Assembly: GCF_003219815.1 (NCBI RefSeq)
Contig: NZ_QJVD01000007.1
Span: 1 to 64,000, forward strand
DNA: 64,000 bases
Origin: Arthrobacter livingstonensis
Lineage (GTDB): Bacteria > Actinomycetota > Actinomycetes > Actinomycetales > Micrococcaceae
Direction: 5' to 3'
How positions within the stretch are numbered: the stretch's first letter is position 1; each line of letters opens with the position of its first letter. Under the pieces are notes generated by a model that saw nothing but the letters and a program-made list of their open reading frames with translations, did not search any database and was not told the origin of the DNA. Positions 8,208 to 16,455 of this stretch are shown in pieces. The position numbers and the translations under genes were made by a program.

Positions 8208-9677
8208 CTACGCGTCGACCAGCGCGGGCGCATCCCCGGCCAGATCGGATTCGGAAGCCCAGCGCGGCAGGAACGTTGCCGCCGCGGAGGCCAGCACCAT
8301 ACCGGCGGCCATGAACCACATTGTGAAGGTGAAGCCGTCAATAAACACGCCGGACTGGCTGTGCGCGCCGCTGGAGTCGAGGGCGTCAAAGAATACGGTG
8401 CCCACTATCGCCACGCCGAGCGCTCCGGAGAGCTGGCTGGTGGTGTTGAACAGTCCGGACGCACTGCCGGCGAACCTGGTGGGAACCTCGGAGAGCACAA
8501 AGATGCCCACGGGCGCCACCACCATGCCAAAACCGGCGCCACTCAGCGCCAGGCCGGTAACCAGGTGCCACGGGGTGACGGTTCCGCCCACTGCCTGGAC
8601 CGTGAGGATCAGCACCACGAAACCGGCCGCAATGACCAGCGGCCCCAGCTGCAGGACCACGCGCCCAATCTTGCGCGCCAGGATGGCCGCGGACAGCCCG
8701 GCCAGCACCGGCACCATGATGGAGAACGGGATCATGGTGAGTCCGGCCTTCAAGATCGGGTACTGCAGGCCCAGCTGCAGGAACAGGGTCTGGATCAGAA
8801 AGAAGCCGTTCATGGGAATGAAAAACAGGAACATCATGGCGATGCCGGCGGCGAACGGCCGGTTCTTGAACAGCGACATCGCGACCAGTGGCTTGGCTCC
8901 CTTCCTCTCCTCGCGCCGTTGCAGCAGCACAAAGCCCACCAGCCCCACCAGGCCGAAGCCCATCGTCAGGAACGTCCACAGCGGCCAGCCGTCTTCGCGT
9001 CCCATGGTCAGCGGGTACAGGATGGCCAGCATACCCACGGCCAGGAGCACGACGCCGGACAGGTCGAGTCTGTGCCGGACCGGCGCCACTGATTCCGGAA
9101 CGAACTTCACGGCACAGATCACGGCAAAAATTCCGACGGGAACGTTGACCAAGAAGATGGTGCGCCAGCCCCATCCAAAGATATTGGCGTCGGTCAGGAT
9201 GGCTCCGAGGATGGGTCCGGACACCGCTGCCACGCCGGCCAGCGCCGAGAACCCTGCCATGGCACCGGCCCGCTCGGACGGCTTGTACATGACCTGCAGG
9301 CTGGAGAGCACCTGCGGAATCATGGCAGCCGACGCAAAGCCCTGAAGCGCGCGGGAGGCAATCAGCATTTCCGGGTTCATGGCCATGCCGCACAGCACTG
9401 AGGCCGCAGTGAACACCACAAGACCGATGATGAAGACCTTCTTACGCCCATAAATGTCGCCCAGTCGGGATCCGGTGATGAGACCGATGGCCAGCGCCAA
9501 GGTGTACGACGCCACCATCCACTGCAGCTCGGCGTTGTGGGCATCCATGGCGCGCTCAATGTCAGGCAGCGCAACGTTGACAATGGTGGCGTCCAAAAGC
9601 TCCATGAACGACGCCATGAAGAGCGAGACCAGGGCAATGGAGCGTGCCCGGCCGATGGGTGGGGCCGATGATTTCAT
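8208..9677 (-). CDS. MFS multidrug exporter, DHA2 (EmrB/QacA) family
   Basis: A 489-residue major facilitator protein with about 14 membrane segments, the DHA2 drug:proton antiporter layout. The N-terminus contains LMASFMELLDATIVNVAL, the motif D1-like segment typical of this subfamily, followed by the loop GSRLGDIYGRKKVFIIG (motif A) near 75-92. It is expected to pump hydrophobic toxic compounds out of the cell using the proton gradient. A PadR repressor gene sits 55 bases upstream on the same strand, the usual arrangement for a self-regulated exporter operon. The natural substrate cannot be deduced. Confidence 0.9.
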   Translation of the reverse strand: MKSSAPPIGRARSIALVSLFMASFMELLDATIVNVALPDIERAMDAHNAELQWMVASYTLALAIGLITGSRLGDIYGRKKVFIIGLVVFTAASVLCGMAMNPEMLIASRALQGFASAAMIPQVLSSLQVMYKPSERAGAMAGFSALAGVAAVSGPILGAILTDANIFGWGWRTIFLVNVPVGIFAVICAVKFVPESVAPVRHRLDLSGVVLLAVGMLAILYPLTMGREDGWPLWTFLTMGFGLVGLVGFVLLQRREERKGAKPLVAMSLFKNRPFAAGIAMMFLFFIPMNGFFLIQTLFLQLGLQYPILKAGLTMIPFSIMVPVLAGLSAAILARKIGRVVLQLGPLVIAAGFVVLILTVQAVGGTVTPWHLVTGLALSGAGFGMVVAPVGIFVLSEVPTRFAGSASGLFNTTSQLSGALGVAIVGTVFFDALDSSGAHSQSGVFIDGFTFTMWFMAAGMVLASAAATFLPRWASESDLAGDAPALVDA

Positions 9678-9732
9678 GCATGATTCCTTCTCGTGAAGAT
9701 GTGCAAAGTTGTGGGGGCTTGGCCATGGGGCA

Positions 9733-10335
9733 TTACGGGTGCGGCTCGTTCGTCTGGGACAACGCGGCCAGGGATTCCCGACTCCAGGTCATGGCACCGG
9801 ATTCCAACTCGGACAGGACGTCGTCCAGGAAGTCGAGCTCTGTGGCCCGCGTCCGGCACATGAGTTCCGAATCCAACAGGACCACCCTGGGCAGGAACGC
9901 CGAGACACGGGTGATCTCCTCCCTCAGCTCGGCCACTTCCGCGGCGACCAAGTCACGGCGGCTCCGCAACAACGCTGTCAACGCCTCCTGAGTAAGCATG
10001 GGGGCGTGGGCAAGCGCGGCATGGAAGTCGGGGAAGCCGCGCTTGGGAACTGAAAGCATGTCGGTGAGCCAGCCGTGGGCGGTGGCGCGTCCCGCGTCGG
10101 TTATTTCATAGACGGAGCGCTCGGGGCGCTGACCGTCCCGCTCAACTTCAGAAACCCGGATCTGGCCGTCCCGGGAGAGCCTGTCAATGGTGGTGTACAG
10201 GCTGGCCCGCTGGCCGACATTGATGACCTTGTCCTTGCCCCGCAGGGTGATCAGTTGCTGCATGCGGTACGGGTGCATGGGAGCTTCTTCGAGCAGTGCA
10301 AGCACGGCCAAAGCCAGGGAGGACCGTTTTGTCAT
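9733..10335 (-). CDS. PadR family transcriptional regulator
   Basis: A 200-residue DNA-binding regulator with an N-terminal PadR winged helix (about 8-85; LALAVLALLEEAPMHPYRM, then SLYTTIDRLSRDGQI) and a C-terminal helical dimerisation region. It probably represses itself and the DHA2 exporter downstream. The frame also opens at 10341, but ATG 10335 has TAAGGT seven bases upstream, fitting a leaderless start. The promoter region carries a direct repeat on the minus strand, TTAGT...ATTAGT between about 10346 and 10368, a candidate operator. Confidence 0.86.
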   Translation of the reverse strand: MTKRSSLALAVLALLEEAPMHPYRMQQLITLRGKDKVINVGQRASLYTTIDRLSRDGQIRVSEVERDGQRPERSVYEITDAGRATAHGWLTDMLSVPKRGFPDFHAALAHAPMLTQEALTALLRSRRDLVAAEVAELREEITRVSAFLPRVVLLDSELMCRTRATELDFLDDVLSELESGAMTWSRESLAALSQTNEPHP

Positions 10336-10648
10336 AGTCATAACCTTACTAATGCGTTTACGACTAAATAGCCTAGATTCGCGTGACGTCGGTCATGTCA
10401 TTTTCTCTTCCCCATGCATGCCGAGTGCGCCGAGGAGGCACGACTTCCGCTCGTTACAGGTCAAAATGCCGCCTTCGACGACATCCGGAGTTCTATCGCT
10501 TCCCTGAGCCCGGCCAGTTGCACCCGAATGACGCAGGACACGGCAAATTGGGTGCAATCATGACCTCAGCACTTAGCCCCTTCGTTGACACCGCCGGGGC
10601 AAAGCTCAGTTAGAAGAAAGCGGACACAAGAACAAAGGAAAGGTGTGA
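10336..10648. other. Intergenic region without a credible gene
   Basis: This holds the padR promoter at its left end. An 8-base inverted repeat TTGCACCC...GGGTGCAA spans about 10515-10556 and could fold into a hairpin. Short open frames here lack coding-type codon use and a recognisable product. With the toxin relic next door, the region looks like decayed accessory DNA. Confidence 0.4.
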
Positions 10649-10986
10649 CTTCTAACTTCGTTTAGTGGCTGGATCACTGCTTCGATTGGCGCCCTTCGCC
10701 GGCCCGAGGCCGTCACACAGCTTGAGGAGCTTTACGATTTCATCGCCGCAGCAGGCTCACCCGGCAACGCTGCGAGATTTACTGAGTCGATTGTCGCATT
10801 TTGTGAAAGTCTCGCCGACTTCCCCTACCGCGGGATATCGCGCGACGATCTCCGTCCGGGGCTGCGGACGATGGGTACAGGAAACGTGTCGTCATCGCAT
10901 ACGCCGTGCTGAACGAGACCGTTGCGATCGTTGGCATCTTCCACGTCGGTCGCGACCATGAGCACTTGCTCACTGCCGGCGCATAA
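10649..10986 (+). pseudogene. RelE/ParE-family toxin relic (frameshifted, no start)
   Basis: Two frames together give one ParE-like toxin. The first reads RPEAVTQLEELYDFIAAAG and on to FPYRGISRDDLRPGLRTMG. The second continues YRKRVVIAYAVLNETVAIVG and ends GRDHEHLLTAGA-stop at 10984-10986. The RDDLRPGLR motif and the closing GRD are characteristic of the family, whose members poison gyrase or mRNA. A one-base loss near 10874-10876 breaks the frame. No ATG, GTG or TTG starts the first frame between the upstream stop at 10646 and the toxin motifs. No antitoxin gene is visible beside it, so it should be inactive. Confidence 0.75.
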
Positions 10987-11038
10987 TCCGGCTGGATACT
11001 CAGCGCATCACCCACGCCGGTACCCTCTAGGGGAATGC

Positions 11039-11638
11039 TTACCGGGCAATCGCAGAGATTGCTGCGTGCGGGCGGCTACCGGAATCTTGGCGGGCTTCGG
11101 TATCGATCACCGCGAACCCGGCGTCATGCAGCAGGGAGTTCATCTGATCGACTGACCAGTAGTACGCCGGGGCAACAGCATGGTCGAGCGGTTCTGCGGG
11201 CTCGCCATCGAAAAAGCCCACGAGCAAGTGCCCTTGAGGCGAAAGAACGCGCGCGAGCTCGGAGAGAACGGGCGGTAGTTCTGCTGGCGGCAGGTGAATC
11301 AGTGAATACCAGGCCAGCACTCCATTTAGGCTGCCATCGGCTTCGTCGAGGGCGCGGAGCGATGAGACTCTGAATGATACATCGGGGAAGCGAAGGCGGG
11401 CGCTCTCAATGAATTCGGGCACCACGTCAATGCCTGAGATGTCGGCACCCCGTTGGTGAAGAAAATCCGTCCAATGTCCTGGTCCGCATCCGGCGTCGAT
11501 GATGCGGCCTTTAATCTTCCGGGCCCATTGTCCTATGCGGTTCCGATCAAGCTCATGCATGTCATCCACGGTCCCAAGAATGGCGGTGTACTCGGATGCC
11601 CGTTCGGCATAGGCCTGTTGAACGACAGAGTCAGTCAT
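11039..11638 (-). CDS. Class I SAM-dependent methyltransferase
   Basis: A 199-residue methyltransferase with the standard Rossmann fold. Motif I is IIDAGCGPGHWTDFL near 48-62, with the acidic loop SGIDVVPEFIE after it and the post-motif VLAWYSLIHLPP near 110. It resembles UbiE/Methyltransf_11-type enzymes, but the acceptor substrate is unknown. The frame is open to 11716, yet ATG 11638 fits the family N-terminus and has TAGACT seven bases upstream, so a leaderless start is likely. It stands alone between a toxin relic and a broken resolvase. Confidence 0.85.
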   Translation of the reverse strand: MTDSVVQQAYAERASEYTAILGTVDDMHELDRNRIGQWARKIKGRIIDAGCGPGHWTDFLHQRGADISGIDVVPEFIESARLRFPDVSFRVSSLRALDEADGSLNGVLAWYSLIHLPPAELPPVLSELARVLSPQGHLLVGFFDGEPAEPLDHAVAPAYYWSVDQMNSLLHDAGFAVIDTEARQDSGSRPHAAISAIAR

Positions 11639-11730
11639 GCAAGCAAGTCTAGGGACCCACCAGCACGACCGTTGGCATAATCTCCTTCCCCCGCTGTCCC
11701 GAAAGGGGTGTCCCACACAGACAACGCCAA

Positions 11731-11845
11731 ACAGTCCCGTAAGCCGGTCCTTCCCCGGTGCATCGGCTCAAAAGCTCGGTCGTTGCGAACTCTAGGCCCG
11801 CACAGTCCCGTTAGACCCGTCCGGTGCCACGTCCGGTGACGCGGG
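11731..11845. repeat. Direct repeats upstream of the resolvase (possible recombination site)
   Basis: ACAGTCCCGTAAG and ACAGTCCCGTTAG occur about 67 bases apart, followed by two copies of CGTCCGGTG. Serine resolvases act at sites made of several such sub-sites close to their own gene, so this may be a res site remnant. That role is inferred from position only. Confidence 0.35.
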
Positions 11846-11868
11846 CGCTATATGAAACACCATGGGGC

Positions 11869-12455
11869 ATGTCCAAATTATTGATCGGCTACGCGTGTCC
11901 AGCGAAGCGCAAGACCTCGCCGCACAGTGTGACGCACTCACCGTTCTTGGTGTTGAGTCAAAACGGATTGATGTTGATCAAGGTTTTACCGGCAGAAACA
12001 AGAACCGTGCAGGACTTCATGAAGCCCTGGCCGGGTGCAGAGAAGGGGATACCTTTGTCGTCACGAAGCTTGACCGCCTGGCCCCTTCCGTTCGGGAGGC
12101 CCATCAAATTGCTGATGACCTCGCTAACCGCGAAATCAAGCTCAGCATCGGCGGTTCCGTCCACGACCCCACCGGCCCAATGGGGAAACTGCTGTCCAAT
12201 GTGTTGGCGATGATTTCTGAGCTCGAAGCCGACCACATTCGCATGCGCACCCGCGAAGGAATGAAGGTCGCCACAGCCAAGGCCAGGCTACGAGGGGACC
12301 AACCGAACCCCACCGTCAAACAGGAAAACCACCTCCTCGAACGACACACCGCCGGGGAACATGCCAAGGCCGAGCTGTTCACCATCGGCCGATCCACCGT
12401 CTACAGAACAAGTGAACGCGGACAACGCGGGGCAGCCGAACCACTACGCCCCTGA
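11869..12455 (+). pseudogene. Serine resolvase/invertase, frameshifted near the N-terminus
   Basis: From ATG 11869 the frame reads MSKLLIGYA, the normal resolvase start. About four bases missing near 11892 throw it out of frame just before RVSSEAQDLAAQ, where the catalytic Ser lies. The remaining frame runs intact through TKLDRLAPSVREA, GGSVHDPTGPMGKLL and EADHIRMRTREGMKVA. An in-frame ATG at 11862 could give a 197-residue product beginning MGHVQIIDRLRVSSE, keeping the active-site Arg and Ser but replacing the Gly-Tyr-Ala strand. The C-terminal helix-turn-helix also looks about three residues short. It is probably a dying transposon or plasmid resolvase. Confidence 0.72.
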
Positions 12456-12592
12456 GAAGAATGGCGCAGAGGAGTACTGAGCGGGAGTGGCGAACAGTGC
12501 AGGGAAGTACGGAAAATTCAACGCTCACTACTGGCCCGCACAACCCTGGAAACACGCGGGACCCAGTGCAGACGAGTATTGAAAATGACAGG

Positions 12593-13267
12593 TCACTGCG
12601 CGAAGCGGTACCCCATGCCGGCCTCCGTCAGCAGGTGCACCGGATTGGCCGGGTCCCTTTCCAGCTTGCGCCGCAGCTGGGCCATGTAGACGCGCAGGTA
12701 GTGCGCTTCCTTTGCATAGGCCGGCCCCCACACCTCTGTGAGGATCTGCTGCTGGCTGACCAGGCGCCCGGGATTGCGCACCAAAAGCTCCAGCACGCTC
12801 CATTCGGTGGGGGTCATCCGCACCGGCTCACCGGCCCGGGTGACACGTTTGTTCGCCAGGTCCACAGTGAATTCCGCCGTCTCCACCAGTGGTTCAGCCG
12901 TGTTGGTGCCCGCACGCCGCGACGCCGCACGCAGCCTGGCCAGCAACTCGTCAAGACCGAACGGCTTGGTCACGTAGTCGTCCGCACCGGCGTCCAGCGC
13001 TTCCACTTTGTCGTGTGAGCCATGCCGGGCTGAGAGGACAATGATGGGCACGTCGGTCCAGCCGCGCAGCCCGGCAATCACCTCCAGCCCGTCCATGTCA
13101 GGCAATCCCAGGTCAAGAACGACGACGTCGATCGCGTGGGTTTGTGCCGCCAGTAACGCCGCTTTCCCATTGGGTGAGGGCACCACCGTGTACCCATGGG
13201 CATGCAGGTTGATTTGAAGGGCGCGCAGGATCTGTGGTTCATCATCGACGATCAATACAGTAGTCAC
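12593..13267 (-). CDS. kdpE: KdpE, potassium response regulator
   Basis: A 224-residue OmpR/PhoB-family response regulator. The receiver domain (about 1-115) has the acidic pair at D8/D9, phospho-acceptor D52 in VVLDLGLPDMDG and Lys near 104 in YVTKPFG. A winged-helix DNA-binding domain fills 130-224 and ends GMGYRF. Phosphorylated by KdpD at low potassium or high osmolarity, it activates kdpFABC. ATG 13267 overlaps the kdpD stop by four bases, so translation is coupled. A set of 11-bp direct repeats upstream of kdpF is the likely binding site. Confidence 0.95.
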   Translation of the reverse strand: MTTVLIVDDEPQILRALQINLHAHGYTVVPSPNGKAALLAAQTHAIDVVVLDLGLPDMDGLEVIAGLRGWTDVPIIVLSARHGSHDKVEALDAGADDYVTKPFGLDELLARLRAASRRAGTNTAEPLVETAEFTVDLANKRVTRAGEPVRMTPTEWSVLELLVRNPGRLVSQQQILTEVWGPAYAKEAHYLRVYMAQLRRKLERDPANPVHLLTEAGMGYRFAQ

Positions 13268-15837
13268 TGTGTCTCCCTTTTGGTGCGGCCGGGATTAATG
13301 GTGTCGGCAGTGCTCGCGCCGGTGGACAGCGGAAGCCGAACGATCATGGTGAGCCCGCCGCCGGGTGTTTCCTCGGCCTCAAGGACCCCGCCCATAATTT
13401 CGGCAAACCCCTTGGCGACTGCCAGTCCGAGCCCCACACCGGTGCCTCCCTGCGCGCCGTAGGAGACGTCGTCGAGCCTTTGAAAAGGGCGGAACATCGC
13501 CATGACGTTCGCTGCGGGCACACCCTTGCCGTGGTCGACTATGCGCAGCTCGCTGGCCGGGTGGCCGTTGACCGTGGCACTGCCGCTGCCGCCCACGGAG
13601 CCAACCACGGTGATGTCCGAACCCGGCGCGTATTTCACCGCGTTCTCCACAACGTTGGCGATGACCCGTTCCAGCAGACCCGGGTCAGCCTCAACCGGTG
13701 GCATGTTGGCGGGCAGTTCACTGCGTACCCGTCCTGCCGGGACGCCGTGCAGCGCGGCGGGCAGAATCTCGGCCCAGGTGAGCGGCCCCATGACCGGGGA
13801 GACCATGTCGGCGCTCAACCGTGACATGTCCAGCAGGTTGCCCACCAAGGCGTCCATCCTGTCCGAATAATGTTCAATGGTGGCCAGTAGTTCTGCCTCA
13901 TCCTCGGGGTCAAAGTGCACTTCGCTTTGGCGCAGGCTGCTCACGGCCAGCTTGATTCCGGCCAGTGGCGTCCTCAGATCATGGGAGACGGCCCGCAACA
14001 CCGAGGTGCGGATCTTGTTGTCCTGGCTCAATTGTTGGTTCTGGCGCGTGCTGACGGTGAGCGCTTCACGTTGTTCCAAGGCAATCAGGTGCGCACCGAA
14101 GGCTCCCAGCAGACGGCGGTCGCTGGCAGGCAGAATCCGCCCGCTGAGCCCCAAGACCAGGCGCTCGGAAATTTCCTCCACGTTGTCCGCCTTGTCCGGA
14201 CTTTCGGGCGGGTCCTCGCCCACGGAGGCGTCGGGGCGCCACGTGCTCAGGTCGCTGCCCACTCCGCTGAACAAGGCCACCGTCCGCATGCCAAAGTGCT
14301 CGCGGACCTGCTCAAGGAACACCTGCACGGTGTCTTGGGAGGCGAGGATGCCACGGGCCAGTTCGCTCAGGGTGGCCGCCTCCGCGCCGGCCCTGGCGGC
14401 TTCACGGGAACGCCGCGCTGATTGGTCAACGGCGAGAGCCACGGCAACCGCCACCAACAGGAACACCAGTAGAGCCAGGAAGTTTTCGGGGTCGCTGATG
14501 GTCAGGGTGCCCACGGGCGGAGCCGAATAGTAGTTCAGCAGCAGGCTGCTCCAAACGGCCGCCACCACGGCCGGCCACAACCCTCCCACGAGGGCCACGG
14601 CAATTGTGGCGGCGAATTGGATGAGCATGGTCAGCTGCAGGCTCAGCTCGCCGGTGCCCAGCTGGACCACCACCGGCAGCACCACGGCGAGCGTAAAACC
14701 GGCAATGACCCGTTTTCTGTTCAGCTCGCCCCGGCTGAGCCGTGGACGGCTCTTGCCCACCAGGGGATGCGGGACCATGTGCACGTCGATGTCCCCGGCA
14801 TCCCTGACCACGCGCGCCCCCACACCGGGACTGGCAAGGATGCCCAGGACCGGTTTCCGCCGTGAGGAGCCGATGACGATTTGGGTGGCGCCCACGCTGC
14901 GGGCAAAGTCCAGCAGTGCCCGGGCGGGGTCTTCCCCGCCCACCGAGTGGTAGGTGCCGCCCAGGTCGGTGACGAGTTGGCGCTGGCTTTCCAGGGCCAA
15001 GGGGACGTCCCCGGCCACGCCGTCGGACCGTGGTATGTGGACGGCCAGGAGTTCGCCGCCGCTGACCCGGCTCAGGATCCTGGCGGCCCGGCGCAGCAGG
15101 AACTCCCCTTCGGCCCCGCCTGTCAGCCCCACCACGATGCGCTCGCGGGTGGGCCAGCTGGCCTCAATCCCGTGGGTTTGGCGGTACCTGGCAACCCCCT
15201 CCTCGACGCGGTCAGCCAGCCACAGCAACGCCAGCTCGCGCAGGGCCGTCAGGTTTCCCAGCCGGAAGTAGTTGCCCAGCGCTGCGTCAACCTTGTCCCG
15301 TGCGTAGACGTTTCCGGCGCCCAGGCGTTGACGCAACAGCTCCGGCGGGATGTCCACCAGCTCAATTTGATCGGCTCGCCGCACCACCTCATCGGGGACA
15401 GTTTCTTGCTGGCGGACGCCGGTAATGGACTCCACCACGTCGCCCAGGGAAGCCAGGTGCTGGACGTTGACGGTCGAATACACGTCAATGCCGGCGGCCA
15501 GCAGCTCCTCGACATCCTGCCAACGCTTGGCGTTGCCGGCGCCCGGGATGTTGGAGTGGGCATACTCATCCACCAGGGCCACGGTGGGGCGACGCGCCAA
15601 CAGCGCCGCCACGTCGAGCTCCTCAAATCCGGTGTCACGGTAGCTGATCTTCAAGATGGGCAGCTGTTCGAGCCCGTCCAGTTGGGCCCGGGTTTGTTCG
15701 CGTCCGTGGTCCAGGACGATGCCCGCCACCACGTCCACCCCGGCCGCCGCCTGGACATGGCCTTCCTCCAGCATGGAGTAGGTTTTCCCCACACCGGGCG
15801 CCGCACCCAGAAAAATCCGTAATATGCCCCGTGCCAT
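13264..15837 (-). CDS. kdpD: KdpD, potassium sensor histidine kinase
   Basis: An 857-residue membrane sensor kinase that controls KdpE. Domains in order: N-terminal KdpD domain with P-loop GAAPGVGKTYSM at 11-22, a UspA-like domain at about 240-365, about four membrane segments at 385-490, a GAF-like region, the H-box with phospho-acceptor His near 619 (VSHDLRTPLAG), the N-box NVVENAVKYA near 730, and glycine boxes ending GTGVGLGLAVAKG. Length and order match full-length KdpD. The start is ATG 15837, 21 bases after the kdpC stop. Confidence 0.95.
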   Translation of the reverse strand: MARGILRIFLGAAPGVGKTYSMLEEGHVQAAAGVDVVAGIVLDHGREQTRAQLDGLEQLPILKISYRDTGFEELDVAALLARRPTVALVDEYAHSNIPGAGNAKRWQDVEELLAAGIDVYSTVNVQHLASLGDVVESITGVRQQETVPDEVVRRADQIELVDIPPELLRQRLGAGNVYARDKVDAALGNYFRLGNLTALRELALLWLADRVEEGVARYRQTHGIEASWPTRERIVVGLTGGAEGEFLLRRAARILSRVSGGELLAVHIPRSDGVAGDVPLALESQRQLVTDLGGTYHSVGGEDPARALLDFARSVGATQIVIGSSRRKPVLGILASPGVGARVVRDAGDIDVHMVPHPLVGKSRPRLSRGELNRKRVIAGFTLAVVLPVVVQLGTGELSLQLTMLIQFAATIAVALVGGLWPAVVAAVWSSLLLNYYSAPPVGTLTISDPENFLALLVFLLVAVAVALAVDQSARRSREAARAGAEAATLSELARGILASQDTVQVFLEQVREHFGMRTVALFSGVGSDLSTWRPDASVGEDPPESPDKADNVEEISERLVLGLSGRILPASDRRLLGAFGAHLIALEQREALTVSTRQNQQLSQDNKIRTSVLRAVSHDLRTPLAGIKLAVSSLRQSEVHFDPEDEAELLATIEHYSDRMDALVGNLLDMSRLSADMVSPVMGPLTWAEILPAALHGVPAGRVRSELPANMPPVEADPGLLERVIANVVENAVKYAPGSDITVVGSVGGSGSATVNGHPASELRIVDHGKGVPAANVMAMFRPFQRLDDVSYGAQGGTGVGLGLAVAKGFAEIMGGVLEAEETPGGGLTMIVRLPLSTGASTADTINPGRTKRETQ

Positions 15838-15858
15838 AGCGCCTATTCTCGCAGCACC

Positions 15859-16440
15859 TTAGTGCGCCACCCGCGCTTGGAGCAGCGCGGTGTTAAGCGT
15901 GGTGGTGTTCACGGAGGGCTGGCCAAGGAATGCGTTGAGCCCGTTGCTGGTGTTGGCACTCACCAGCTGACGCACCGCGGCCGGGCTGAGCCCGTTCCCC
16001 TTGGCGACCCGCGGCACCTGGAGGGCGGCGTAGGCCGGGGAAATGTCAGGGTCCAGGCCGGAGCCGCCGGCGGTGACGGCGTCGATCGGCACGGCCGTCG
16101 GCGCAACGTCCTCGCGTTTGGCCACCTCGGCCCGGTTTTCCGCAATGGACTTCACCAGGGCGGGTTGGTTCGGGCCAAGGTTGGAAGCCGAGGAGGTCTC
16201 CGGGTTCCAGTCCACGGCCGAGGGCCGCGGGTAGAAGAACTTGTCTCCGGTGACGGGCTGGGCCAGCAGGGACGACCCGGCGGGCTTGCCGGCCACCGTG
16301 ATGATGGAACCGTTGGCCTGCGCCGGGGCCACGGCCTGGCCCAACCCAAAGACCAGGACCGGGTAGGCCAGGCCCAGCAGGAGCGTGGCGCAAAGCAAGA
16401 ACCGAAAGGCCGTGAGGAGCTGGCGTCCATAAGCGTTCAT
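15859..16440 (-). CDS. kdpC: KdpC, potassium-transporting ATPase subunit C
   Basis: A 193-residue membrane-anchored subunit that stabilises the KdpFABC complex and assists ATP binding. One hydrophobic helix (about 10-35) is followed by an extracytoplasmic domain with the family motifs FYPRPSAVDWNPETSSASNLGPNQP (shown only in part here) near 70-90 and GSGLDPDISPAYA near 128-140. Length is normal for the family. It lies 15 bases after kdpB in the same operon. Confidence 0.94.
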   Translation of the reverse strand: MNAYGRQLLTAFRFLLCATLLLGLAYPVLVFGLGQAVAPAQANGSIITVAGKPAGSSLLAQPVTGDKFFYPRPSAVDWNPETSSASNLGPNQPALVKSIAENRAEVAKREDVAPTAVPIDAVTAGGSGLDPDISPAYAALQVPRVAKGNGLSPAAVRQLVSANTSNGLNAFLGQPSVNTTTLNTALLQARVAH

Positions 16441-16455
16441 TGTGGTGTCCTTAAT

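Noticed and set aside
10383-10613. Antitoxin gene upstream of the ParE relic
   Set aside because: The 76-codon frame has no antitoxin-like features or ribosome site and does not adjoin the relic in a coupled way.
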